DNA from: an uncultured Chthoniobacterales bacterium
GTDB lineage: Bacteria; Verrucomicrobiota; Verrucomicrobiia; Chthoniobacterales; UBA10450
Assembly (NCBI GenBank): GCA_955652155.1
Contig: CATPAT010000088.1
Location: 1 to 10,578, forward strand
Direction of reading: 5' to 3'
DNA: 10,578 nt
The notes under the pieces were generated by a model that had not been told where the DNA came from, ran no database searches, and worked only from the letters and a program-made list of their open reading frames with translations. The translations under genes and the position numbers were made by a program. Shown piece after piece: positions 1-6,658 of the stretch. Each line of letters opens with the position of its first letter. Position 1 is the stretch's first letter.

Positions 1-218
1 ATGCGGCCGACGAAGAAGACGCCGTGGAAAAACTGCCCGTTACTCCGGGCGCGATCGTGCCAGCTCGCGAACAACTTGGCGATCTGCTCCTGGAAACCGG
101 CGATGCCAAGGCTGCGGTGAAGGAATTCAATTCCGCTTTCGCACAGGCGCCGAGACGTCGCGGGACACTGATGGGCATGGCGCGCGTCGCCGCGATGGGG
201 CCAAAAGAATCAGATTAG
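1..218 (+). CDS. TPR-repeat protein, C-terminal fragment (5' end outside window)
   Basis: The frame is open from the left edge (first full codon at base 3) to a TAG at 216-218, so this is the last 71 residues of a longer protein. A GTG at base 24 is an internal valine rather than a convincing start, because the similarity pattern continues upstream of it. Residues reading PAREQLGDLLLETGDAKAAV followed by FNSAFAQAPRRRGTLMGMAR have the spacing of a tetratricopeptide repeat: a helix A with L-G-D/L-L-L, a turn at G-D, a helix B with A-A-V-x-E-F, then a proline and the next helix A. C-terminal ends of this kind occur in soluble TPR proteins of unknown partner. The function of the whole protein cannot be told from this piece. 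Its stop codon overlaps the stop of the convergent kamA gene by 4 bases, leaving no room for a dedicated terminator. Confidence 0.7.
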   Translation, partial: AADEEDAVEKLPVTPGAIVPAREQLGDLLLETGDAKAAVKEFNSAFAQAPRRRGTLMGMARVAAMGPKESD

Positions 219-1426
219 GAATAGAGGTATTCGTCGTGGTACTCGCGCTGCGGCGCGAACTGGACGTTTTCGTTTCCGGTCTCCGGATATTCGAAAATTT
301 TGCCTTCGTAATTGCGAATCACGATTTTTTCAGTGTCGTGATAGAGGACGTAACCGGGATTGATCGGCACTTTGCCGCCGCCGCCGGGCGCGTCGATCAC
401 GTATTGCGGAACAGCGTAACCGGTGGTGTGACCGCGCAAGCCTTCAATGATCTCGATTCCCTTCGCGACCGATGTACGCAGGTGCGATGAGCCGTTGATC
501 AGGTCGCACTGGTAAATGTAGTAGGGGCGGACGCGGCACATGAGCAGTTTGTGCACGAGCGTCTTCATCGTTTCGAGATCGTCGTTCACGCCCGCCAGAA
601 GCACGCTCTGATTGCCGAGCGGAATTCCGGCGTTGGCCAATCGTTCAAGGGCTTCTTTGACTTCAATCGTGAGCTCACGCGGATGATTGACGTGCACACT
701 CATCCAAAGTGGATGATGTTTAGCGAGAATCGCGCACAGCTGGGGCGTGATTCGTTGGGGCAGGAAAATCGGAACACGCGTGCCGATGCGGAGAAACTCG
801 ATGTGCTTGATCGCGCGTAGTCGTGACAGCAACTTGTCGATCTTATCGTCGCTGAAAATGAGCGCGTCGCCACCGCTCAAGAGGACGTCGCGCACTTCGG
901 TGTGTTGTTCGAGATAACGAAACGCTTCCTCAAAATCGGTGTGCAATTCCTGTTCGCCAACGCCGCTGACCACGCGACTGCGGGTGCAATATCGGCAGTA
1001 AGCCGCGCAACGATCGGTTACCAAAAATAAAACTCGGTCCGGATAGCGATGCACCAATCCTGGAACCGGCATATGCGAATCTTCGCCGCACGGATCGGCC
1101 ATGTCGTAAGAGGACGACCAAGTCTCTTCGACACGCGGAATGACCTGACGCCGGATCGGATCGTCCGGATTCTTCTCCCGCGGGATCAGGTTGAAAAAAT
1201 GTGGGGTCACCGCGAGAGCGAGTTTGTCGCCGGAAAGAAGCACGCCGCTGCGTTCTTCGTCGCTGAGATCGATATACTGCTCGAGCTGAGCCAGGGAAGT
1301 GACCCTATTCTTGAGCTGCCATTTCCAATCGTTCCAAAGTTCGGGCGCGATCCCGCCGTCGCGGGACCAATAGCCCGGCGCATGTGACACGAACTCTTTT
1401 CCATCACCATTCCGAGAAGCTTGCAT
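215..1426 (-). CDS. kamA: L-lysine 2,3-aminomutase (radical SAM, PLP-dependent)
   Basis: KamA interconverts L-lysine and L-beta-lysine in the cytoplasm using a [4Fe-4S] cluster, S-adenosylmethionine and pyridoxal phosphate. With the ATG at 1426 the protein has 403 residues, near the usual 400-470 and longer than EpmB (about 340). Visible signatures are the radical-SAM CxxxCxxC (C140, C144, C147 in DRCAAYCRYC), a glycine-rich SAM-site segment LLSGGDAL at 182-189, and PGGGGK with the PLP lysine K352. D308 (in YQCD) and D345 (before APGGGG) correspond to the two aspartates that bind the substrate's epsilon-amino group in the clostridial enzyme. The open frame extends upstream to 1600, but that part overlaps the preceding gene and is not KamA-like, so M at 1426 is preferred. 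No Shine-Dalgarno is visible. Unusually, the C-terminus stops early and lacks the zinc-binding cysteines of the clostridial protein. The usual partner for the osmolyte N-acetyl-beta-lysine, acetyltransferase AblB, is not next door. Confidence 0.93.
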   Translation of the reverse strand: MQASRNGDGKEFVSHAPGYWSRDGGIAPELWNDWKWQLKNRVTSLAQLEQYIDLSDEERSGVLLSGDKLALAVTPHFFNLIPREKNPDDPIRRQVIPRVEETWSSSYDMADPCGEDSHMPVPGLVHRYPDRVLFLVTDRCAAYCRYCTRSRVVSGVGEQELHTDFEEAFRYLEQHTEVRDVLLSGGDALIFSDDKIDKLLSRLRAIKHIEFLRIGTRVPIFLPQRITPQLCAILAKHHPLWMSVHVNHPRELTIEVKEALERLANAGIPLGNQSVLLAGVNDDLETMKTLVHKLLMCRVRPYYIYQCDLINGSSHLRTSVAKGIEIIEGLRGHTTGYAVPQYVIDAPGGGGKVPINPGYVLYHDTEKIVIRNYEGKIFEYPETGNENVQFAPQREYHDEYLYS

Positions 1427-1442
1427 TTTAGTAAGGACGAAA

Positions 1443-1470
1443 ACGCTAAGACCGCTCGGATTTGTGTCAA
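1443..1470 (-). promoter_or_regulatory. Possible kamA promoter (consensus -35, weak -10)
   Basis: On the minus strand a perfect TTGACA lies at 1470-1465, followed after 16 bases by TAGCGT at 1448-1443, which matches the -10 consensus at only three positions. Transcription would start near 1436, about 10 bases before the kamA ATG. The -35 match is striking but the -10 is poor, so this is a weak inference. Confidence 0.25.
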
Positions 1471-1473
1471 CGC

Positions 1474-1491
1474 GCGCACTGGAAAGTGCGC
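1474..1491 (-). repeat. 7-bp perfect inverted repeat in the LDT-kamA spacer
   Basis: GCGCACT and AGTGCGC flank a 4-base loop (TTCC on the minus strand). It lies 30 bases after the transpeptidase stop codon and directly upstream of the putative kamA -35 box. No T-tract follows on the minus strand, so it is not a classical intrinsic terminator. It may be a Rho-assisted 3' end, an mRNA-stabilising hairpin or an operator. Confidence 0.4.
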
Positions 1492-1521
1492 CCCGCACCC
1501 GAATTTTGGATGCAAACCCTC

Positions 1522-2907
1522 CTACTGCACGCTCACGAGGGTGCCGATCGGAATTTCCGCGAAGAGTTTTCTTGCAGTTTCGCCGGGCAAACGAATGCAA
1601 CCGTGCGAGGCGGGATAATTTGGCACTACGCCCTCGTGCATCCCGAAATCGAGACAGCTCAGCCGCATGAAGTAGGGCATGTCGACGTGGTAAATGGTCG
1701 AACGATGATTGCGTTCTTTATCAGTGATGACGAAATAGCCGCGCTTGGTCGAATAACCTTCCCGACCGGTCGAACAGGTCGAATTCAACACCGGCACTCC
1801 GTCTTTGATCAACGCCATGTGTTGGGAAGCGAGCGAAATTTCAATGCGGAGGTGATCGGGAGGCGGTCCGCTGCCCAGAAGAATTTGCGCCGGCTGCCAA
1901 TGACCAAGCTCGGCCGCAAAGTAAAGCGCGACCATCTTGTAACGGCCGGTGGCGCGATTGCGGTCAGCGCCTGCTTGCAATAGCACGCGGACATAATCGG
2001 TGCGGCCCAGTCCGGCCGCGAGCATCAGGCAGGTAACATCCCGGTCGTCCTCGATGTAATTGCGAAACGACTTTAACGGAAGCGCGTCGAGAAATTCCTT
2101 GTCGTATTTTGGCGGCAATGTCGTGTTCGCATCTGCGCCGCAGTCGAGCAAAGTCGTAAACAGAGGCGCGTTATCAGTGGCAATCGCGTAGGCGAGGAGC
2201 GGAACGCGTTTCCCCTCGGGCGTAGGCGGAGGAATGTGTTTTGAAAGCAGCAGGCGCACCGAATCGCGATCCCCTGCGCGCAGACAATTATCCAAGGCGC
2301 GCAAAGCGCCGGCACTCCATTGTTCGAGCCGCGGTAATCGCGAAAGAATTTCCTGCGCAATTTTTGTGTTAGCGCTCCCGAGCGCGAGCGTCAGCAGCTG
2401 ACTGCTACCGCCGTAGGCTAATTCGAGATTCGGCGTCAGGCCCAAGAGAAGATCGACTATTTCGATTTTCTGAGCGGCAACCGCATAATAGAGCGCCGAA
2501 TGACCTGCACCGTCTCGGGCAGCAATGTCAGTGACGTGTCCAGCCATCGCCCGAACCAACTCCAAGTCGCCATGCATTGCCGCAACCATCAACGGCGTCA
2601 CTTCCGCGTTGTCCGCCAGATCGGCGCTGGCGCCGGCATCCAGCAGTTTCCGCGCGACGATCTGATCCTCGCGCAAGACCGCAGTGAAAAGCAAAGAGCG
2701 ATCACTCGCTCCGCGAGCGTTTGGATCGTGACGCTGGCTAAAGTAGCGATCGATCAATGAAGTTTGCTGCGTGTCCATCGCGCGAACGAATTCAACTGCG
2801 GAGATGGGCTTGGGGGACTGGCGTTCAGAGGCAAGCCATGCAGCGGCGACCACAAAGAGGGCGGCCAAAATACCGACCGAAACCCGATTCAAGTTGAATG
2901 AACGCAT
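1522..2907 (-). CDS. Membrane-anchored ankyrin-repeat protein with C-terminal L,D-transpeptidase (YkuD) domain
   Basis: The 461-residue protein starts at ATG 2907, which places a short basic N-tail (MRSFNLNR) before a hydrophobic helix at about 9-25. This fits a signal anchor with export to the periplasm. Residues about 69-345 hold roughly seven ankyrin-like repeats: clear TPLMVAAMHGDLELVRAM at 104-121, LLDCGADAN at 253-261, CLMLAAGLGRTDYVRVLLQAGADRN at 293-317, the others degenerate. Residues about 353-461 form a YkuD domain: H424, then nine residues, then SHGCIRLP with H435 and the catalytic cysteine C437. Family enzymes form 3-3 peptidoglycan cross-links or attach proteins to peptidoglycan, via an acyl-enzyme on the cysteine. 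The ankyrin block probably binds a protein partner or positions the enzyme. An open frame continues 115 codons upstream of 2907, but it has no signal peptide, crosses the divergent promoter region and overlaps the protease gene, so it is rejected. No Shine-Dalgarno is visible. The enzyme activity is well supported; the ankyrin role is inference. Confidence 0.88.
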   Translation of the reverse strand: MRSFNLNRVSVGILAALFVVAAAWLASERQSPKPISAVEFVRAMDTQQTSLIDRYFSQRHDPNARGASDRSLLFTAVLREDQIVARKLLDAGASADLADNAEVTPLMVAAMHGDLELVRAMAGHVTDIAARDGAGHSALYYAVAAQKIEIVDLLLGLTPNLELAYGGSSQLLTLALGSANTKIAQEILSRLPRLEQWSAGALRALDNCLRAGDRDSVRLLLSKHIPPPTPEGKRVPLLAYAIATDNAPLFTTLLDCGADANTTLPPKYDKEFLDALPLKSFRNYIEDDRDVTCLMLAAGLGRTDYVRVLLQAGADRNRATGRYKMVALYFAAELGHWQPAQILLGSGPPPDHLRIEISLASQHMALIKDGVPVLNSTCSTGREGYSTKRGYFVITDKERNHRSTIYHVDMPYFMRLSCLDFGMHEGVVPNYPASHGCIRLPGETARKLFAEIPIGTLVSVQ

Positions 2908-2929
2908 ATCCGGAGAGAAAACGATCAAT

Positions 2930-2938
2930 AGTATACCA
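2930..2938 (-). promoter_or_regulatory. Extended -10 element for the ankyrin/L,D-transpeptidase gene
   Basis: The minus strand reads TGGTATACT, an extended -10 (TGn followed by TATACT, five of six to consensus). It would start transcription near 2923, about 16 bases before the ATG at 2907. No good -35 is seen at the usual spacing, as is common for extended -10 promoters. Confidence 0.4.
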
Positions 2939-2945
2939 TTAGTCA

Positions 2946-2993
2946 AGCGGCGTGCCGCTGCAATTCGCGTGCCCGGCCAACCCAGTGGACTGG
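2946..2993. repeat. Two short palindromes in the divergent LDT/protease spacer
   Basis: AGCGGC-GT-GCCGCT (2946-2959) and CCAGT-GG-ACTGG (2982-2993) are perfect inverted repeats with 2-base centres, 22 bases apart. They lie between the divergent starts at 2907 and 3038. They could be operator sites controlling one or both envelope genes, or hairpins in the protease leader. The rest of this 130-base spacer shows no clear plus-strand promoter. Confidence 0.3.
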
Positions 2994-3037
2994 CGGTGTT
3001 GAACGTTGCATGTTTGATGCTGTCCAACTTCGAACCG

Positions 3038-4528
3038 ATGCGTTTACTCTCAGTTTCGTTTCTTATCGTAGCGCTAAACACGGTGCCGATCCTGGCCGCG
3101 ACGCCGGAGATCGCACCGACGCCGACAGTTCCAGCGGCCGCCGCCGAGCAGGGCAAAGATGTCGTGCACCAGTTGAACAACGCTTTCGCCAAAGTGTTCG
3201 AGACGGTCGCGCCAAGCGTGGTCATCATCGAGATCTCAAAAAAGAACGACAACGAAACGTCAGCGTTCGAAGATTTGTTCTTTCAAGGTCCGCCGGACGA
3301 GAACAATCCGCGCCGGAACCAGCGAAATTTTCAACCGATCCAAAGCGAAGGCTCCGGATTCATCGTCCGGCCGGATGGTTACATCTTTACCAACTTCCAC
3401 GTGGTCGAGGCCGCCGATAAAATCGACGTGAAACTGAAAGACGGCCGCGAATTTTCAGCCAAGGTAGTCGGCAGCGACGAGAAAACGGATATCGCCGTTA
3501 TTAAAATCGACGCCAAAGATTTGCCGGTCGTGCAATTGGGCGACAGCGACGCGGTTCGGGTCGGGCAATTCGCGTTCGCGATCGGCGCGCCGTTCAAGCT
3601 CGATTACACTTTCACTTACGGCGTGGTCAGTGGCAAAGGCCGCAGCAAATTGCTCGCGACCAGCGGCTATTCGATTTCGGATTATTTACAAACCGACGCG
3701 TCGATCAATCCCGGCAACAGCGGCGGGCCGCTTTGCGATATCGACGGTAGGGTGATCGGCATGAACACGTTGATCAATGGCATCAACCGTGGTCTTGGCT
3801 TCGCCATTCCAATCAACATGGCCAAAGAAATCGGCGACGAGCTGATCGCCGGGCGCAAGATCATGCGCCCGTGGCTCGGGATTCGAATCGAAACGCTCGG
3901 GGATGATCCCTCCATCCGTGATCTGTTCAAAGGGATCGAGAAAGGTGTGGTCGTGCGGACGATCGAAGCTGACGCACCCGCTTACAAAAGCGATCTGCGG
4001 CCGTTCGACGTCATTACTCAGGTCGATGCTAACTCCGTGACCACGGACTCGCAGCTGCAGCATGAGATTTTGAAAAAGAAAATCGGCCAAAAGGTTGAAC
4101 TAACGGTTTGGCGAAAAGGCCAAACGCTCAAGGTCCCGGTCACGACCGGCGAATTGCCGAATGAAATTTCACGTGCTTCCAACGAGCCCGCGCGTCCGCC
4201 ACAAAACCGAGAAGAAGAAGTCGGAAAATTTGGTCTACAGGTCCAGGAGTTGAGCAAAGAAATGGCGCAACGCTTCAAACTCGGCGTTCAACGCGGCGTG
4301 ATTGTGACCGACGTGACCGAGAACAGTCTCGCCGCCCAACAAGGAATCGAGCGCGAAGACGTAATCACCGAAGTGGATGGCAAACCGGTGACCGATGTAA
4401 AAACCTTTCGCGAAGCCTTAAACAAGGCCGATCCCAAACGGGGCGTGTTACTCTATCTCGATCGCAAAGGCAGCAAAACCTTTGCGGTGCTAAAAGCCGG
4501 CGGCGGCGAACCGCCAGACGATCGCTAG
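3038..4528 (+). CDS. htrA: HtrA/Deg-family periplasmic serine protease with two PDZ domains
   Basis: This S1C protease degrades or refolds damaged proteins in the cell envelope. From ATG 3038 it has 496 residues. Residues 1-20 form a signal peptide ending in an A-x-A-like site (PILA/ATPE). The trypsin-like domain (about 40-275) has the triad H121 (TNFHVV), D151 (TDIAVI) and S228 (GNSGGPL). PDZ1 spans about 277-370 (PWLGIRIE, then a GVVV strand) and PDZ2 about 396-487 (FGLQVQEL, then RGVIVTDV), joined by a charged proline-rich linker. Length and layout match DegP/DegQ/MucD. ATG 3017 in the same frame would add seven residues before the signal peptide, so 3038 fits better; neither has a Shine-Dalgarno. 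The open frame continues back to 2771, but that part is antisense to the neighbouring gene. It lies divergent from the transpeptidase and convergent with the LysR gene (18-base gap, no hairpin seen). Which Deg subtype it is cannot be decided from sequence alone. Confidence 0.93.
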   Translation: MRLLSVSFLIVALNTVPILAATPEIAPTPTVPAAAAEQGKDVVHQLNNAFAKVFETVAPSVVIIEISKKNDNETSAFEDLFFQGPPDENNPRRNQRNFQPIQSEGSGFIVRPDGYIFTNFHVVEAADKIDVKLKDGREFSAKVVGSDEKTDIAVIKIDAKDLPVVQLGDSDAVRVGQFAFAIGAPFKLDYTFTYGVVSGKGRSKLLATSGYSISDYLQTDASINPGNSGGPLCDIDGRVIGMNTLINGINRGLGFAIPINMAKEIGDELIAGRKIMRPWLGIRIETLGDDPSIRDLFKGIEKGVVVRTIEADAPAYKSDLRPFDVITQVDANSVTTDSQLQHEILKKKIGQKVELTVWRKGQTLKVPVTTGELPNEISRASNEPARPPQNREEEVGKFGLQVQELSKEMAQRFKLGVQRGVIVTDVTENSLAAQQGIEREDVITEVDGKPVTDVKTFREALNKADPKRGVLLYLDRKGSKTFAVLKAGGGEPPDDR

Positions 4529-4546
4529 GATCGACACGTAGCTGCC

Positions 4547-5440
4547 CTAACCCATCTGCCTGACCTGCTTCTTCATCCTTTCGGCGATCTTTTTCAGGTC
4601 AGCGAGTAGCGACTCCGCAATCGTCGGTAATTCACCGAGCCAAAACGCACCGATTGTTACGCGCGGAAATTTTTGCAGGGGCAGGAGTCGCAATTCCTTT
4701 GTGATTTTGCGGCTGGGCAGGAAAATGGAACTCCCTATGCCAAAGCCGAGCGAAGTATAGATATCGATCAAATCTAGAGATACGACTTCGATCGCCGTCG
4801 ACCAGTGCAATCCAAGTTTTCTTAAGCCCGCTTGGAAATTCTTTGAGAGAACTTCGTTCGAAGATAATGAAATCAACTTTTCCGTAGATCGGCCATTTCG
4901 AAACAGATCCGTGATCACACGAATCTTGGATTGGCGTGGAACGACTAGAACAAGCGGCAGTTGAACGAGATCGCATGTTCGAAACGATCCTGCGGGCGGG
5001 CTTTCGAGTTCGGTAATGGCAATATCAATCTCGCGGCGTCGCAGTAATTCTTCCGCGCTCGCTTGATTCACATCGTGCAAAATAAGTTCCAAATCTGGAT
5101 ATTGGCGTTTGTAGCCCGCTAGGATGACAGGCAAGTAATCGCGCAGAATGCGCTCCGGCGCGGCGAGTCTTAAGTGCTCGTGGGCATGTCCCCGGACGTA
5201 AGCCGGTAGATAGCCGAGTCCGGCAAAGAATGGTTCGATCTCGCTAAATAGCTTTGCGCCCGCTGGCCTGAGTCCAAACGGCCGACGATCAAAGAGCCGC
5301 ACGCCGAGTGCTTTCTCTAGTTGTGACAATTGTCCGCTGATTGCCGGCTGCTGAATCCCGTATGGCATACGGCGCGACGCCGCGCTGATGCCGCGATGCT
5401 TCACCACATGATAAAAAAGCTCGAGGTGATGAATATTAAT
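4547..5440 (-). CDS. LysR-type transcriptional regulator, probably starting at ATT
   Basis: LysR regulators bind DNA through an N-terminal winged HTH and sense a small ligand through a periplasmic-binding-like domain. The best fit is 297 residues: INIHHLELFYHVVKHRGISA opens the HTH, followed by a recognition region with PYGIQQPAISGQLSQLEKAL and GVRLFDRRPFGLRPAG (HTH about 1-62). A substrate-binding domain covers about 88-290, with PLVLVVP and GFGIGSSIF segments. The first residue of this alignment is encoded by ATT (5438-5440). The only nearby standard starts are GTG at 5407 and 5404, which would remove about 11 residues of the first helix. An in-frame stop at 5459-5461 excludes a longer protein. 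The gene is divergent from the desaturase pseudogene across 83 bases, the classical arrangement for a LysR protein and its target, and its stop lies 18 bases from that of the protease gene. The ligand is unknown. Family assignment is firm; the start is uncertain. Confidence 0.88.
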   Translation of the reverse strand: MNIHHLELFYHVVKHRGISAASRRMPYGIQQPAISGQLSQLEKALGVRLFDRRPFGLRPAGAKLFSEIEPFFAGLGYLPAYVRGHAHEHLRLAAPERILRDYLPVILAGYKRQYPDLELILHDVNQASAEELLRRREIDIAITELESPPAGSFRTCDLVQLPLVLVVPRQSKIRVITDLFRNGRSTEKLISLSSNEVLSKNFQAGLRKLGLHWSTAIEVVSLDLIDIYTSLGFGIGSSIFLPSRKITKELRLLPLQKFPRVTIGAFWLGELPTIAESLLADLKKIAERMKKQVRQMG

Positions 5441-5456
5441 TCCGAAACATCGCTTA

Positions 5457-5498
5457 TATCAATGTTTCTATCAATAATTATCGATTAACACAATCGAT
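5457..5498. promoter_or_regulatory. Candidate LysR operator: TATC(A/G)AT repeats and a palindrome
   Basis: TATCAAT occurs at 5457-5463 and 5469-5475 and TATCGAT at 5479-5485, at 12- and 10-base intervals, about one helical turn. The last overlaps a perfect inverted repeat ATCGATT-AACAC-AATCGAT (5480-5498). The cluster fills an AT-rich spacer between a LysR gene and its divergent neighbour, where LysR proteins usually bind. The symmetric positions of the palindrome do not form the canonical T-N11-A, so the assignment is inferred from place and pattern. Confidence 0.4.
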
Positions 5499-5523
5499 CG
5501 ACAAAGCGGATGATGGATCCGCT

Positions 5524-6265
5524 ATGAATATCCTCATTATCTTCGGAATCGCGGCCGGCTGCATTGTGGCCGAGCGGTTGTGGCCCGCTATGAAACTGCC
5601 ACGGGGTCAATGCCTGGTGGGGCCGAGTGATTCTGATCAATTCCATCCAGCTCGGAATCACGGTTCTTGCAGGCCAGACTTGGAATCGCTGGCTCAATCA
5701 CTGGTCGTTACTTCATCTCAGAGACGAACTCAGCGATTGGGTGTCAGCAATCGTCATCTATGTCTTTTCGACGTTCGTTTATTACTGGTGGCATCGATAC
5801 CGCCATCAATCCCAGTTTCTCTGGCGGACCTTGCATCAAATCCACCATTCCGCCCGAAGGCTGGAGATTTTAACGAGTTTTTACAAACATCCGGTCGAGA
5901 TTTGGATCAATTCGTTGCTTAGCAGCGTAATCGTCTATCCGCTCTTTGGTGGCAGCGTCCGGGCCGCTGCTTATTACACCGTCCTCATTGCAGTTGGCGA
6001 ATTTTTCTATCACTGGAACATCAACACGCCGTCATGGCTTGGTTACATTTTTCAGCGCCCTGAGTCTCACCGGGTTCACCATCAGTTTCGGTTTCTTGCC
6101 GACTTGTATCGGCTGCTCAAAGCGCTGGGCTTGCGCGGCCGCGAGAACACCAATGATGGAGACGGCGGCAGTTCAGCAGGATTCGTTTTCTGCAAAGAAT
6201 TCGCTTCATCGAGCGTTAGGTATGCTGGCTTTTAGCTATCCCGCACTCGACGGCGCTACTGTGGT
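5524..6265 (+). pseudogene. Sterol desaturase / fatty acid hydroxylase family protein, frameshifted
   Basis: The family are membrane di-iron enzymes that hydroxylate or desaturate lipids, using clustered histidines. Translation begins at ATG 5524 (MNILIIFGIAAGCIVAERLW, a membrane helix) but at 5603-5606 (GGGG) the conserved reading jumps from this frame to the next. After that comes WWGRVILINSIQLGI. One extra G is the simplest cause. The second frame holds all three histidine motifs: HRYRH (from 5792), HQIHH (from 5834) and HRVHH (from 6068), plus the family segment HWNINTPSWLGY. After HRVHHQF the expected stretch leading to ADLP..W..LFGT is shortened and scrambled. That frame stops at 6235, while a typical C-terminal piece (ALGMLAF) appears in the third frame near 6215-6235. 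At least one, probably two, frame disruptions plus a small deletion suggest decay. A single error at the G-run would explain only the first. The likely regulator is the divergent LysR gene. The end position is approximate. Confidence 0.72.
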
Positions 6266-6269
6266 TCGG

Positions 6270-6491
6270 CTAAGTCTTGCGGCCGCCGAGCGCGACCAGC
6301 AAGATCCCGCCGGCGAGACAGATGCCGCTTACGACCGGCGGAAAACTGATTCCATGACCTTCGGTATGCTTGATTTCGATCGGCCCTAGTTGGGCGTCTT
6401 TTTTTTCCTCTCTCCAACCCAGGCCGCCGTAAGCGAAGCCGACAATGCCGACGATGATGAGAATGATGCCAATTATTCCGGCTGGTTTCAC
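6270..6491 (-). CDS. DUF3185-type small membrane protein
   Basis: This 73-residue protein has two hydrophobic helices: residues about 4-24 (a run of I, G and V ending in FAYGGLG) and about 53-70 (VVSGICLAGGILLVALGGRK). They are joined by a charged stretch with the phrase LGPIEIK, which fits my recollection of DUF3185 proteins (an N-terminal GIILIIVG-type helix, a GPI(E/Q)I strand, then PP(V/I) before the second helix). No function is established. The start is GTG at 6491; no ATG lies nearby in frame. It begins 10 bases after the stop of the 49-residue gene upstream and is probably co-transcribed with it. Its 3' end reaches the degraded tail of the desaturase pseudogene on the opposite strand. 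Confidence 0.75.
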   Translation of the reverse strand: MKPAGIIGIILIIVGIVGFAYGGLGWREEKKDAQLGPIEIKHTEGHGISFPPVVSGICLAGGILLVALGGRKT

Positions 6492-6501
6492 AGCGCGGAT
6501 G

Positions 6502-6651
6502 CTACAGCGGTCTGCGCCCGGTGATCAATTGGATAATGAGCACAACCAGCGCAATCACGAGCAAAAGATGAATGTAAGCGCCGAGAACGTGGAACCCGAC
6601 AAAACCCAGAAGCCAAAGAATCAACAGAATAACAAAGATGGTCCAAAGCAT
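6502..6651 (-). CDS. Lmo0937/DUF5670-type 49-residue membrane protein
   Basis: An ATG at 6651 opens a 49-codon frame ending at TAG 6504-6502. The product begins MLWTIFVILLILWLLGFVGF, continues with a short polar link containing GAYIH, a second hydrophobic helix (LLLVIALVVLIIQLI), and ends TGRRPL. Two helices in about 50 residues, the MLWTI start and the GRRP-type tail match the Lmo0937-family small membrane proteins as I remember them. These are often stress-related in annotation but have no proven function. A good Shine-Dalgarno, GAAGGG, sits 7 bases upstream, the only clear one in the window. The DUF3185 gene follows after 10 bases, so the two probably form an operon. The gene is shorter than common ORF cut-offs and easily missed. 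Confidence 0.8.
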   Translation of the reverse strand: MLWTIFVILLILWLLGFVGFHVLGAYIHLLLVIALVVLIIQLITGRRPL

Positions 6652-6658
6652 ATAAAAA

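Noticed and set aside
1474..1491. Hairpin considered as an intrinsic terminator
   Set aside because: No T-tract follows on either strand, so only an inverted repeat is reported.
1427..1600. N-terminal extension of the kamA frame (58 codons)
   Set aside because: It overlaps the end of the transpeptidase gene and has no KamA-like residues; family length fits the start at 1426.
1462..1983. Plus-strand open frame opposite the YkuD domain
   Set aside because: Shadow of the transpeptidase; no start context, no domain.
2771..3037. Upstream extension of the protease frame (89 codons)
   Set aside because: It is antisense to the transpeptidase gene and would bury the signal peptide in the middle of the protein.
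2908..3252. Upstream extension of the transpeptidase frame (115 codons)
   Set aside because: It covers the divergent promoter region and the start of the protease gene, and would bury the membrane anchor.
5946..6389. Plus-strand open frame of 147 codons as an independent gene
   Set aside because: Most of it is an out-of-frame shadow of the desaturase and antisense of the DUF3185 gene; only its short ALGMLAF part looks like a displaced desaturase tail.
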